Positions 1 to 5,836 of a stretch of 9,516 bases of DNA are shown in pieces. Numbering within the stretch: the first letter of the stretch is position 1; the number at the start of each line of letters is the position of its first letter. Under the pieces are notes generated by a model, which ran no database searches, was not told the origin of the DNA, and was given only the letters and a program-made list of their open reading frames with translations. Where the stretch lies: the NCBI GenBank assembly GCA_030689585.1, contig JAUYFZ010000223.1:1-9516 (forward strand), written 5' to 3'. Source of the stretch: Rhodocyclaceae bacterium (GTDB lineage: Bacteria; Pseudomonadota; Gammaproteobacteria; Burkholderiales; Rhodocyclaceae). The translations under genes and the position numbers were made by a program.

Positions 1-365
1 TTTTCTGGTGGTCGACACTTCACCGCATTCGCGATATAGACATCCGCGCCACGGCTAAGATCAATTGCCGCCAACATGGCATCCAACAACTTGCCCGCCT
101 GACCGACGAAAGGTTCGCCACGCTCGTCTTCTTCGGCCCCCGGCCCTTCACCTACAAACAACCAGTCGGCGTTCATATCCCCCACGCCCAAGACTGCCTG
201 CTTGCGCGTTTTATTCAAAGGGCATGAAGTACAGTTTGCGATGGTCAGAGAAAGCGCGTCCCAACCCATCGGGCACGATTCAGGTAATAAAACCTGCGGT
301 GGTTGCACTCTTAATTTCCAAACTGGGCCTAACCCCAATTCACGGATCAATGCCTCTCTCTTCAT
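1..365 (-). CDS. Uracil-DNA glycosylase, [4Fe-4S] family-4 type (3' end beyond window)
   Basis: This open frame starts with ATG at 365 and runs off the window at base 1, giving 121 complete codons of what should be a protein of roughly 200-250 residues. Family-4-type uracil-DNA glycosylases remove uracil from DNA to begin base-excision repair and carry a structural 4Fe-4S cluster. Seen here are a Cys-x2-Cys pair in NCTSCPL (about residues 47-53), the signature GEGPGAEEDERGEPFVGQAG (about 76-95), and NAVKCRPPE at the window edge, whose Cys would be the third cluster ligand. The fourth Cys and the C-terminal catalytic-region motif lie outside the window. The ATG overlaps the rimI stop as ATGA, with a weak GGCGAGA upstream, so translation is probably coupled to rimI. 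Placement beside tsaB and rimI fits proteobacterial gene order. The subfamily cannot be settled without the missing part, and a SPO1-polymerase-related label would mean the same protein. Confidence 0.9.
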   Translation of the reverse strand, partial: MKREALIRELGLGPVWKLRVQPPQVLLPESCPMGWDALSLTIANCTSCPLNKTRKQAVLGVGDMNADWLFVGEGPGAEEDERGEPFVGQAGKLLDAMLAAIDLSRGADVYIANAVKCRPPE

Positions 366-799
366 AAATTTCTCGCCATGACAATAGCGTCCTCGCAGTT
401 TTTATGTGTCACATAATAGTCACGCCGCAAACCCACTTCATTAAAATAAAACTGATCGTAAAACGCACGCGCTGAAATATTTGATCGACGTACTTCCAGA
501 AACATGCGCCCCACTCCATTTTCTTTCGCGATCTGCAACAAATGCACCATCAATTCGATGCCCCGTCCACATCGCTGACATTCAGGATCAATGCCAATAT
601 TTAGCAACTCCGCTTCCTCAGCCACTATTGACATGACGGCATACCCCACGATCTCTCCATACTGATATCCCACCCAAGCACTGTGACCTGCGACCAGAGA
701 ATCCGCAAAATTCCCGAGGGTCCACGGAAACGGAGTAATGCTCTGCTCGATCGTCACCAGAGTGGATAAGTCGGACTCTTGCATGGGTCTTATATTCAA
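362..799 (-). CDS. rimI: RimI-type ribosomal protein bS18-alanine N-acetyltransferase
   Basis: GNAT-fold acetyltransferase of 145 residues, the normal RimI size. RimI acetylates the N-terminal alanine of ribosomal protein bS18 using acetyl-CoA. Visible landmarks are the strand motif LLNIGIDPECQ (65-75), the acetyl-CoA pyrophosphate loop QRCGRG (75-80), the LEVRRSN strand (101-107) whose E102 matches the catalytic glutamate, and Y114 in ARAFYDQF, the usual general-acid tyrosine. The glycine of the common GF motif near the end is replaced (FYF at 117-119). The start is TTG at 799: it lies 6 bases after a strong AAGGAGG and overlaps the tsaB stop as TTGA, whereas the first ATG (784) would be 21 bases from that site. 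tsaB-rimI adjacency is common. Substrate specificity for bS18 is inferred from the family. Confidence 0.9.
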   Translation of the reverse strand: MNIRPMQESDLSTLVTIEQSITPFPWTLGNFADSLVAGHSAWVGYQYGEIVGYAVMSIVAEEAELLNIGIDPECQRCGRGIELMVHLLQIAKENGVGRMFLEVRRSNISARAFYDQFYFNEVGLRRDYYVTHKNCEDAIVMARNL

Positions 800-1407
800 C
801 GGTCGCCTCCTTCCGCCAGACGTTCTGCGGTTGTCTTCGCCACTTTGTCGCGCACATAAATGGGAATGGCCAACGCCGCCGCAACTCCTTCACCGCGTTG
901 TAGACGAGGCGCGGCTAATGTGGCGATGGCACGCGCAGTCGGAAGAACATCGTCACACTTCACCCATCCATCCCCTAGCGGCTGGGGTATTCGTTCGGGC
1001 GAGGTGACAGAAGGTGCTAAGACTTCGCGTCCTTCTTCATAAGCCGCCGAATACACTTCATTCATGCGCGCATCCAGACAGGCGATCACCCGCGTTTTCC
1101 CACTTTCCAAAGCCACGGCTTCCAGCGTGCCCACCCCCACCACCGGAATATTCAATCCATAAGCCAACCCCTGCGCGCAACCTGCGGCCAAACGCAATCC
1201 GGTAAAACTGCCAGGCCCGATGCCAAAAGCGATTCCGTTGAGATCGGATAATTCTATTCCTGCTTCAAGCAGTAATTCTTTCACCCAAGGCAACAACCGT
1301 TCAGAACCCCCATTGGGCAATACTTCCGCCCGTTCGATGATCCCGCCCTCGTAGAACAAGGCGACGGACAATCGACGCGTAGAGGTTTCAAAGGCGAGAA
1401 GGTTCAT
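796..1407 (-). CDS. tsaB: TsaB, tRNA t6A37 threonylcarbamoyltransferase complex subunit
   Basis: TsaB is an ASKHA-fold, YeaZ-like scaffold that partners with TsaD and TsaE to make N6-threonylcarbamoyladenosine at position 37 of ANN-decoding tRNAs in the cytoplasm. The 203-residue product has the N-terminal strand [10 protein letters not shown], the signature [12 protein letters not shown] (62-73), [14 protein letters not shown] (84-97), [14 protein letters not shown] (110-123) and the C-terminal [15 protein letters not shown] (183-197). A longer open frame extends upstream to about 1551, but homology begins at the ATG at 1407, which overlaps the ispF stop as ATGA. The protein is shorter than E. 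coli TsaB (about 231 residues). The shortage falls around residues 140-156, where homologues carry an extra segment before the LPTA stretch. The enzyme call is secure; the meaning of the shortening is inference. Confidence 0.93.
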   Translation of the reverse strand: MNLLAFETSTRRLSVALFYEGGIIERAEVLPNGGSERLLPWVKELLLEAGIELSDLNGIAFGIGPGSFTGLRLAAGCAQGLAYGLNIPVVGVGTLEAVALESGKTRVIACLDARMNEVYSAAYEEGREVLAPSVTSPERIPQPLGDGWVKCDDVLPTARAIATLAAPRLQRGEGVAAALAIPIYVRDKVAKTTAERLAEGGDR

Positions 1408-1931
1408 TTCAACCATGCAGTCAATTCTTCTCGAAACGATGCCGATATCGGAATCGTCTCCACCATCAACGCCACCGCCTGTGCGGCCATGCCTTCGCCG
1501 CGCCCACAAAAACCGAGTTGTTCGGTCGTCTTTCCCTTGATATTGACGCAATTCGTGGCAATACCAAGATCAGCCGCGATGTTTTCCTGCATTTGCCTTC
1601 TGTAAGGAGCAATACGAGGTGCCTGTGCAATCACGGTCGCATCCACGTTTTCCACACGCCAGTGTGCCGCACGCAACTGTGCGGCCACTTCACGCAATAA
1701 ATGGCGGCTATCCGCTCCCTTCCATTGTTCATCCGTATCGGGAAACAGTTGACCAATATCCCCCAATCCAGCGGCCCCCAACAGAGCGTCAATGATGGCA
1801 TGTAGCAGCACATCGGCATCCGAATGTCCCATTAAGCCACGCTCAAATGGAATCTCGACCCCCCCCAGTATCAATTTGCGATCCGGTGCAAAAGCATGCA
1901 CATCAAAGCCTTGTCCGATGCGGTAACTCAT
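1404..1931 (-). CDS. ispF: 2-C-methyl-D-erythritol 2,4-cyclodiphosphate synthase
   Basis: IspF cyclises CDP-methylerythritol 2-phosphate to methylerythritol cyclodiphosphate with loss of CMP, the fifth step of the non-mevalonate (MEP) isoprenoid pathway, as a cytoplasmic homotrimer. Zinc ligands D10 and H12 (GFDVH) and H44 (ADVLLH) are present, as are GHSDAD (35-40), the flexible loop [13 protein letters not shown] (63-75), and the CDP-site region [16 protein letters not shown] (132-147). The protein is 175 residues, about 15 longer than typical, because of a C-terminal tail after VETIPIS. The ATG at 1931 overlaps the ispD stop as ATGA, with GAAGGG about 9 bases upstream. Direct ispD-ispF adjacency is the usual proteobacterial arrangement and places consecutive-pathway enzymes under one control. 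Confidence 0.97.
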   Translation of the reverse strand: MSYRIGQGFDVHAFAPDRKLILGGVEIPFERGLMGHSDADVLLHAIIDALLGAAGLGDIGQLFPDTDEQWKGADSRHLLREVAAQLRAAHWRVENVDATVIAQAPRIAPYRRQMQENIAADLGIATNCVNIKGKTTEQLGFCGRGEGMAAQAVALMVETIPISASFREELTAWLK

Positions 1932-2611
1932 GGTGTACGTCCCTTCAAAATATTTTCAGCCAGTTGTAGATCAGAGGGCCAGGTGATTTTCAAATTGCTA
2001 GCATCCCCCACCACCAGTTTCGGCGAATGCCCTATCGCCTCCATCGCCCCCGCCTCATCGGTCACCCGCGAAGTCAATTGCAACGCTCCAAGCAATGGAC
2101 CATAACGAAACATCTGCGGCGTTTGTGCCTGCCAAAGTCCCTCACGCGAGACAGTTGTTTGAATACGACCGTCAGTGGTCGCCCGTTTCAAGGTATCCGC
2201 CACAGGCACGGCCAAAAGCCCGCCGACATCATCATCCCCCACCTCGTCAATCAACCGTTCAACCTGTGCAGAGGTCAGACAGGCACGGGCTGCGTCATGC
2301 ACCAGCATCCAGTCGGTTGTTTCTACCCGATTTACTACGGCATAAAGTCCATTGGTAACGCTTTGCGCCCGAGTCCTGGCTCCACAAAATAACGCAGTCA
2401 CCTTGGGCAAATCAGACCAGTCATAACGATTCCATTCGGTGTCATCGGGCGATAACACCACGAACACCCGCTCGATGGCGGGCACGGCACACAACGTCGT
2501 CAGCGCGTGACGAATCATCGGCACACCCGCCAATGAAAGGTATTGCTTGGGTATCATTCCCCCCATGCGAGTGCCGCCTCCGGCGGCTGGAATAAGTGCA
2601 AAATAAGCCAT
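1928..2611 (-). CDS. ispD: 2-C-methyl-D-erythritol 4-phosphate cytidylyltransferase
   Basis: IspD transfers CMP from CTP to methylerythritol 4-phosphate, the third MEP-pathway step, as a cytoplasmic homodimer. The 227-residue product shows the nucleotide-binding loop [12 protein letters not shown] (7-18) with IPKQYL (20-25, K22), D106 in [14 protein letters not shown] (135-142), R156 before the WQAQTPQMF stretch, VTDEA (183-187) and [14 protein letters not shown] (206-219). Where most relatives read HDAARPC, this one has HDAARAC (105-111). It is the first gene of the five-gene minus-strand operon. No purine-rich ribosome binding site precedes the ATG; the bases just before it are CACCTC, the complement of the Memo gene's binding site. 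No alternative start fits the conserved N terminus, so initiation may be leaderless or weak. Confidence 0.97.
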   Translation of the reverse strand: MAYFALIPAAGGGTRMGGMIPKQYLSLAGVPMIRHALTTLCAVPAIERVFVVLSPDDTEWNRYDWSDLPKVTALFCGARTRAQSVTNGLYAVVNRVETTDWMLVHDAARACLTSAQVERLIDEVGDDDVGGLLAVPVADTLKRATTDGRIQTTVSREGLWQAQTPQMFRYGPLLGALQLTSRVTDEAGAMEAIGHSPKLVVGDASNLKITWPSDLQLAENILKGRTP

Positions 2612-2620
2612 GAGGTGATT
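2612..2620 (+). promoter_or_regulatory. Strong Shine-Dalgarno site for the Memo-AMMECR1 gene
   Basis: GAGGTGATT is complementary to the 16S rRNA 3' tail over at least eight bases and ends 4 bases before the GTG at 2625 (about 7 bases from the GAGG core). It decides the GTG start. It begins immediately next to the ispD start codon on the other strand, so it occupies essentially the whole 13-base gap between the divergent genes. Confidence 0.8.
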
Positions 2621-2623
2621 ATC
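2618..2623 (-). promoter_or_regulatory. Possible -10 element for the ispD operon
   Basis: On the minus strand these bases read GATAAT, five of six matches to TATAAT. Six bases (CACCTC) separate it from the ispD ATG, so the usual start distance would put +1 on or beside the A of the ATG, giving a leaderless mRNA. No convincing -35 box lies 16-18 bases upstream, where the sequence is G-rich, and there is no TG extension. The match could therefore be chance. Confidence 0.25.
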
Positions 2624-2624
2624 C

Positions 2625-3959
2625 GTGAAAAACGTCCGCCCCCCTGCTGTTGCCGGTATGTTCTATCCAAACGATTCTCATCAGCTAGCCAGCGATGTGG
2701 CTGCGATGCTGGCCGCCGCAGTTCTCCCCACTGCTTCTGCCATCAGGCCCAAAGCACTGATCGTTCCCCACGCCGGATACATTTATTCCGGCCCGATCGC
2801 GGCGAGTGCCTACGCTTTACTCGCACCGCTGGCCAAAGTTATTCGTCGAGTCATTCTCCTAGGGCCGGCACATCGAGTGCCTGTACGCGGATTGGCTGCT
2901 TCTTCAGCTACTGCATTTATCACGCCGTTGGGCACCGTTCCTATTGAATCAGTTCCCATCGAATCCATCCCTCTGTTGTCACCCCTCTCCCTCCATGACG
3001 CTGCCCACAGCCAAGAGCATTCGCTGGAAGTTCAGCTACCCTTCCTTCAAACCCTGCTGGGCGACTTCTCGCTGGTTCCTCTCGTCGTCGGCTCGGCCAC
3101 AACAAACGAAGTCGCCGACGTGCTCGAACGACTCTGGGGTGGACCGGAAACCCTCATCGTCATCAGTTCTGACCTCTCCCACTACCGCCCCTACGAAGAG
3201 GCCCGACAGATCGACAAAAACACCGTCGATGACATTCTTCACCTGCGCCCCCTGACCCATCATGAACAGGCCTGCGGGGCTGTTCCCATCAACGGCATGA
3301 TCGAAGTGGCCCGACGCAAAAACATGACCCCCCACCTGATCGACCTGCGTAATTCCGGCGACACGGCAGGAGATAAATCCCGTGTAGTCGGCTACGGTGC
3401 AATCGCCTTTGCGGAACCCATCCCACTGGGCGAAGTCCTGCTGAACCGTGCCCGTCATGCCATTGCCACAAAACTTGGACAACCGGTGCTGTCTGAACCC
3501 AGTCACCCCGCCTTGTCCGGCCTAGGTGCCACCTTCGTCACGCTCACCCAACAAGGAAAACTTCGGGGCTGCATCGGATCGCTGGAAGCGCATCGCCCCT
3601 TGGGTGAAGATGTACGGGCTAACGCACAAGCCGCTGCCTTCCGTGATCCGCGTTTCCCCCCCCTCACGGCCGAAGAACTACCGCATACCCGCGTTGAAGT
3701 CTCCCTGCTAAGCTCGTCCACACCGATGACGTATACGAACGAAGAAGATGCCATACGCCAGCTACGTCCCCACATTGACGGCGTAATCCTCCAATGGCAG
3801 GGACAGCGCGGCACCTTCCTGCCGCAAGTGTGGGAAAGCCTGCCGGAACCTCATCTGTTCATGTCCCACCTGAAACAAAAAGCCGGATTGCCTGGTAACT
3901 TTTGGGCATCAGATGTCCAACTATTCCGCTACGAGGTGCAAAAGTGGAAGGAACCGTAG
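2625..3959 (+). CDS. amrB: Memo-AMMECR1 fusion protein of the AmmeMemoRadiSam group
   Basis: A two-domain protein of 444 residues starting at GTG. The N-terminal Memo domain (about 1-262) resembles class III extradiol dioxygenases and holds the likely metal-site residues H49 ([10 protein letters not shown]), H83 (LGPAHR), H186 (SSDLSHY) and C217 (EQACGAVPI), plus the family motif [11 protein letters not shown] (131-141). The C-terminal AMMECR1 domain (about 265-440) has [10 protein letters not shown] (311-320) and [12 protein letters not shown] (332-343). Human relatives are MEMO1 and AMMECR1. In prokaryotes the two domains travel with a radical SAM protein, here the next gene, overlapping by 16 bases. 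The joint chemistry is not known to me, and I infer only that the three domains act together. There is no signal peptide. A small internal duplication (VPIES twice, 105-114) is visible. The symbol follows bacterial database usage and is tentative. Confidence 0.92.
   Translation: MKNVRPPAVAGMFYPNDSHQLASDVAAMLAAAVLPTASAIRPKALIVPHAGYIYSGPIAASAYALLAPLAKVIRRVILLGPAHRVPVRGLAASSATAFITPLGTVPIESVPIESIPLLSPLSLHDAAHSQEHSLEVQLPFLQTLLGDFSLVPLVVGSATTNEVADVLERLWGGPETLIVISSDLSHYRPYEEARQIDKNTVDDILHLRPLTHHEQACGAVPINGMIEVARRKNMTPHLIDLRNSGDTAGDKSRVVGYGAIAFAEPIPLGEVLLNRARHAIATKLGQPVLSEPSHPALSGLGATFVTLTQQGKLRGCIGSLEAHRPLGEDVRANAQAAAFRDPRFPPLTAEELPHTRVEVSLLSSSTPMTYTNEEDAIRQLRPHIDGVILQWQGQRGTFLPQVWESLPEPHLFMSHLKQKAGLPGNFWASDVQLFRYEVQKWKEP
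3933..3938 (+). promoter_or_regulatory. Ribosome binding site inside the Memo-AMMECR1 3' end, sets the radical SAM start
   Basis: GAGGTG followed by five bases (CAAAA) and GTG at 3944. The spacing is ideal and the site lies wholly inside the upstream coding sequence. It favours GTG 3944 over the further-upstream in-frame TTG at 3902, which has no such site. Confidence 0.6.
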
Positions 3960-5044
3960 AAGAAGCACTGGAAGGAATACCCGCCCGCTGGTGGCACAAA
4001 ACAGAAGACGGTCGACTCCAGTGCGACCTGTGTCCACGAGAATGTAAGCTCAAGAACAACCAGCGCGCCGCGTGTTTCGTGCGCGCTCGACGTGGCGATG
4101 AAATGATCCTGACCACCTACGGCAGGAGCAGCGGTTTTTGCATTGATCCCATCGAAAAAAAACCACTCAATCACTTTTTTCCCGGATCGTCCGTGCTCTC
4201 CTTTGGCACCGCCGGTTGCAACCTCGCCTGCAAGTTCTGCCAGAACTGGGACATTTCCAAATCACGCGACATGGATCGGTTGATGTCTCATGCCACACCG
4301 AAAGCCATCGCCCACGCCGCCGCCCGTTATGGATCGAAGAGTGTCGCCTTCACTTACAACGACCCCGTAATTTTTGCCGAATACGCCATGGACACCGCCG
4401 ATGCCTGCCACACGCGGGGAATACAGACCGTGGCGGTTACAGCAGGCTACATGCACCTGAAACCCGCACGCGAGTTCTACGCAAAAATGGATGCGGCCAA
4501 CATCGACCTCAAAGGCTTCACCGACGATTTCTACCATCAGCTTTGCATTGGCCACCTCCAACCGGTGCTTGATCTTATCGCGATGGTGCATCACGAAACC
4601 AACTGCTGGATCGAACTCACCACCCTCCTCATCCCCGGCCATAACGACTCAGACGCAGAACTTAAAATGCTCTCCGAGTGGTGCTTCAAAGAACTGGGCA
4701 CCGATGTGCCCCTGCATTTTTCCGCCTTTCATCCGGATTATCGGATGGGAAACATACCCGCCACCCCCCTAGAAACCTTGCGCCGAGCCAGAAAAATCGC
4801 CCAGGATGCCGGTCTGCGATATGTCTATATCGGTAATGTCCATGACAGAGAAGCCGACACCACCTTCTGCCCAACTTGCCATAACCCCGTCGTCGCCCGC
4901 GACTGGTATGAGATTTTGGGCTACAACCTAGATGAAACAGGCCATTGCAAACACTGCCACACCCCCATCGCCGGTCGTTTCGGCAAGTTCGCCCCTCCCT
5001 TCGGCTCAAAACGCATTCCTGTGACGCTTGCTTTTGAGCTATGA
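3944..5044 (+). CDS. amrS: AmmeMemoRadiSam radical SAM protein
   Basis: Radical S-adenosylmethionine enzyme of 366 residues from the GTG start. The 4Fe-4S/SAM motif is CNLACKFCQNW (92-102), that is Cys-x3-Cys-x2-Cys at 92, 96 and 99; CxxxCxxCQNW is the recognisable signature of the AmmeMemoRadiSam subfamily and its pyruvate-formate-lyase-activase-like relatives. An N-terminal Cys cluster CDLCPREC (27-34, with C44) precedes it. Near the C terminus come two Cys-x2-Cys pairs, CPTC (309-312) and CKHC (335-338), that could bind zinc or a second cluster. SAM-handling stretches FTYNDPVIFAEY and NIDLKGF are intact. It overlaps the Memo-AMMECR1 gene by 16 bases, implying coupled synthesis. Its substrate is unknown; glycyl-radical activation or modification of a small molecule are both only family-level guesses. 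The symbol is tentative. Confidence 0.92.
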   Translation: MEGTVEEALEGIPARWWHKTEDGRLQCDLCPRECKLKNNQRAACFVRARRGDEMILTTYGRSSGFCIDPIEKKPLNHFFPGSSVLSFGTAGCNLACKFCQNWDISKSRDMDRLMSHATPKAIAHAAARYGSKSVAFTYNDPVIFAEYAMDTADACHTRGIQTVAVTAGYMHLKPAREFYAKMDAANIDLKGFTDDFYHQLCIGHLQPVLDLIAMVHHETNCWIELTTLLIPGHNDSDAELKMLSEWCFKELGTDVPLHFSAFHPDYRMGNIPATPLETLRRARKIAQDAGLRYVYIGNVHDREADTTFCPTCHNPVVARDWYEILGYNLDETGHCKHCHTPIAGRFGKFAPPFGSKRIPVTLAFEL

Positions 5045-5096
5045 CCACAACTGTTACGAATGGCCACGCTAGATCGACTGGATTGAGGCTGCTATC

Positions 5097-5453
5097 ATGA
5101 ACAAATTGGACCGCATCGTTTTTGATGCCCGTCGCGCTGCCGAGGAACGAGAGAAAGGGTATCGGGAACGAGCTCTGAAAATTTATCCGTGGATATGCGG
5201 TCGTTGCACACGGGAATTTATCCATACCAATCTACGCGAATTGACGGTTCATCATCGCGATCACAATCACCATAACAATCCGACTGACGGTAGCAACTGG
5301 GAACTGCTCTGCCTTTACTGCCATGACAACGAACACCAGAAACAGATTGAGGCAGCCGATGGTCGCTTGGTCGGGGCGTCGACTGGCCATGTTGCCACTC
5401 ATTCTCCCTTTGCAGATTTAAAGGCAATGCTCATCCCGAAGGAGAGAAAGTGA
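5097..5453 (+). CDS. yajD: HNH nuclease-family protein YajD
   Basis: A small 118-residue protein very close to E. coli YajD (about 115 residues). Recognisable are YRERALKIYPWICGRCTREF (22-41), LRELTVHH (46-53) and NWELLCLYCHDNEH (67-80), ending in a conserved PFADLKAML (104-112). The two Cys-x2-Cys pairs (C34/C37 and C72/C75) should bind a structural zinc, and the histidines of TVHHRDHNHHNN match the HNH metal-finger core. Members are annotated as putative nucleases; the physiological substrate is not known to me. The ATG at 5097 is preceded by GAGG at 8 bases. It starts 52 bases after the radical SAM gene on the same strand, so it may share its transcript, but a functional link is unproven. 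The strong conservation argues for a housekeeping role, not a mobile-element one. Confidence 0.93.
   Translation: MNKLDRIVFDARRAAEEREKGYRERALKIYPWICGRCTREFIHTNLRELTVHHRDHNHHNNPTDGSNWELLCLYCHDNEHQKQIEAADGRLVGASTGHVATHSPFADLKAMLIPKERK
5439..5444 (+). promoter_or_regulatory. Shine-Dalgarno site for the small membrane protein
   Basis: AAGGAG lies within the last codons of yajD, five bases before a GTG that overlaps the yajD stop as GTGA. The site and the overlap together are the main reason to accept the GTG as a real start. Confidence 0.65.
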
Positions 5454-5728
5454 TTCCACTCTACAGAAATAGAACGACACTGAATATTTTGAGTAAATTG
5501 GTCACTTGGCTGATAGGTCTCGGCTTATTGGCTGTGGCGTTCATGTTCTCTGTCGTGCTTCTCGCCATCGTCGCCACCCTCGGGATGGTGCTATGGGGTT
5601 ACCTCTGGTGGCGAACACGCACCTTGCGTCGGGCTATGAAATCTTCAGCCAACGGGTACGTGTTCGAGGGTGAATCCATCGTGGTCGATGAGTCAGGAAC
5701 GATTAGAAGTATTGGGCGGCATGACTGA
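5450..5728 (+). CDS. Small conserved-type membrane protein, function unknown
   Basis: I cannot name this 92-residue protein. It has a basic N terminus (R6, R8, K16), a hydrophobic stretch at about 17-54 (TWLIGLGLLAVAFMF, then VVLLAIVATLGMVLWGYLWW) long enough for two close-packed membrane helices, and a basic patch right after it (R55, R57, R60, R61, K64). That charge pattern suggests a hairpin with both ends in the cytoplasm. The tail is short and soluble, containing GYVFEGESIVVDESG (69-83), a phrase I associate with short uncharacterised betaproteobacterial membrane proteins. The GTG start overlaps the yajD stop and has AAGGAG five bases upstream, so it is translationally coupled to yajD. 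It ends only 8 bases from the 3' end of the opposing tRNA gene. That it is a real gene is likely; its role is open. Confidence 0.75.
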   Translation: MIPLYRNRTTLNILSKLVTWLIGLGLLAVAFMFSVVLLAIVATLGMVLWGYLWWRTRTLRRAMKSSANGYVFEGESIVVDESGTIRSIGRHD

Positions 5729-5736
5729 GGAAGGTG

Positions 5737-5812
5737 TGGTGGGTGCTGACGGTCTCGAACCGCCGACATTCGCCGTGTAAAGGCGACGCTCTACCAACTG
5801 AGCTAAGCACCC
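5737..5812 (-). tRNA. tRNA-Val (anticodon UAC)
   Basis: On the minus strand the 76 bases fold as a complete cloverleaf: acceptor GGGTGCT paired with AGCACCC, D arm GCTC...GAGC, anticodon stem TCGCC/GGCGA around loop TTTACAC (anticodon TAC, so UAC reading GUN valine codons), variable loop ATGTC, and T arm GGCGG/CCGTC with one G-U pair around TTCGAGA. The discriminator is A and the terminal CCA is encoded. The gene is solitary and antiparallel to its neighbours; the plus-strand gene to its left stops 8 bases away. No hairpin plus T-run is evident just past its 3' end. Confidence 0.97.
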
Positions 5813-5823
5813 ACAACGGGGAG

Positions 5824-5829
5824 ATTTTA
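5824..5829 (-). promoter_or_regulatory. Possible -10 box for tRNA-Val
   Basis: On the minus strand this reads TAAAAT (five of six to TATAAT). It is followed by a GC-rich discriminator (CTCCCC) and then the tRNA 5' end, 11 bases past the box, which is the layout expected of a stringently controlled stable-RNA promoter. No good -35 hexamer is visible at 16-18 bases, so this is tentative. The site lies in the leader of the divergent flavoprotein gene. Confidence 0.3.
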
Positions 5830-5836
5830 CCTGTAT

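Noticed and set aside
65..367. Plus-strand 100-codon open frame at the left edge
   Set aside because: It lies antisense to the glycosylase, whose motifs are clear; its Pro/Arg-rich translation resembles nothing.
1408..1551. Upstream extension of tsaB to 1551
   Set aside because: Those codons overlap ispF in another frame and lie before the conserved MNLLAFETS start; the ATG at 1407 overlaps the ispF stop as expected.
3036..3506. Minus-strand 156-codon open frame opposite the Memo-AMMECR1 gene
   Set aside because: The plus strand here encodes recognised Memo and AMMECR1 motifs; the opposing frame lacks family motifs and a binding site, and is typical of the antisense shadow of a GC-rich gene.
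3902..3943. TTG start for the radical SAM protein at 3902
   Set aside because: The 14 extra residues have no family counterpart and no binding site, while GTG 3944 has GAGGTG at five bases.
5737..5812. tRNA-Val 3' end as an attachment site of an integrated element
   Set aside because: No integrase gene and no second copy of the tRNA 3' end are seen in the window.
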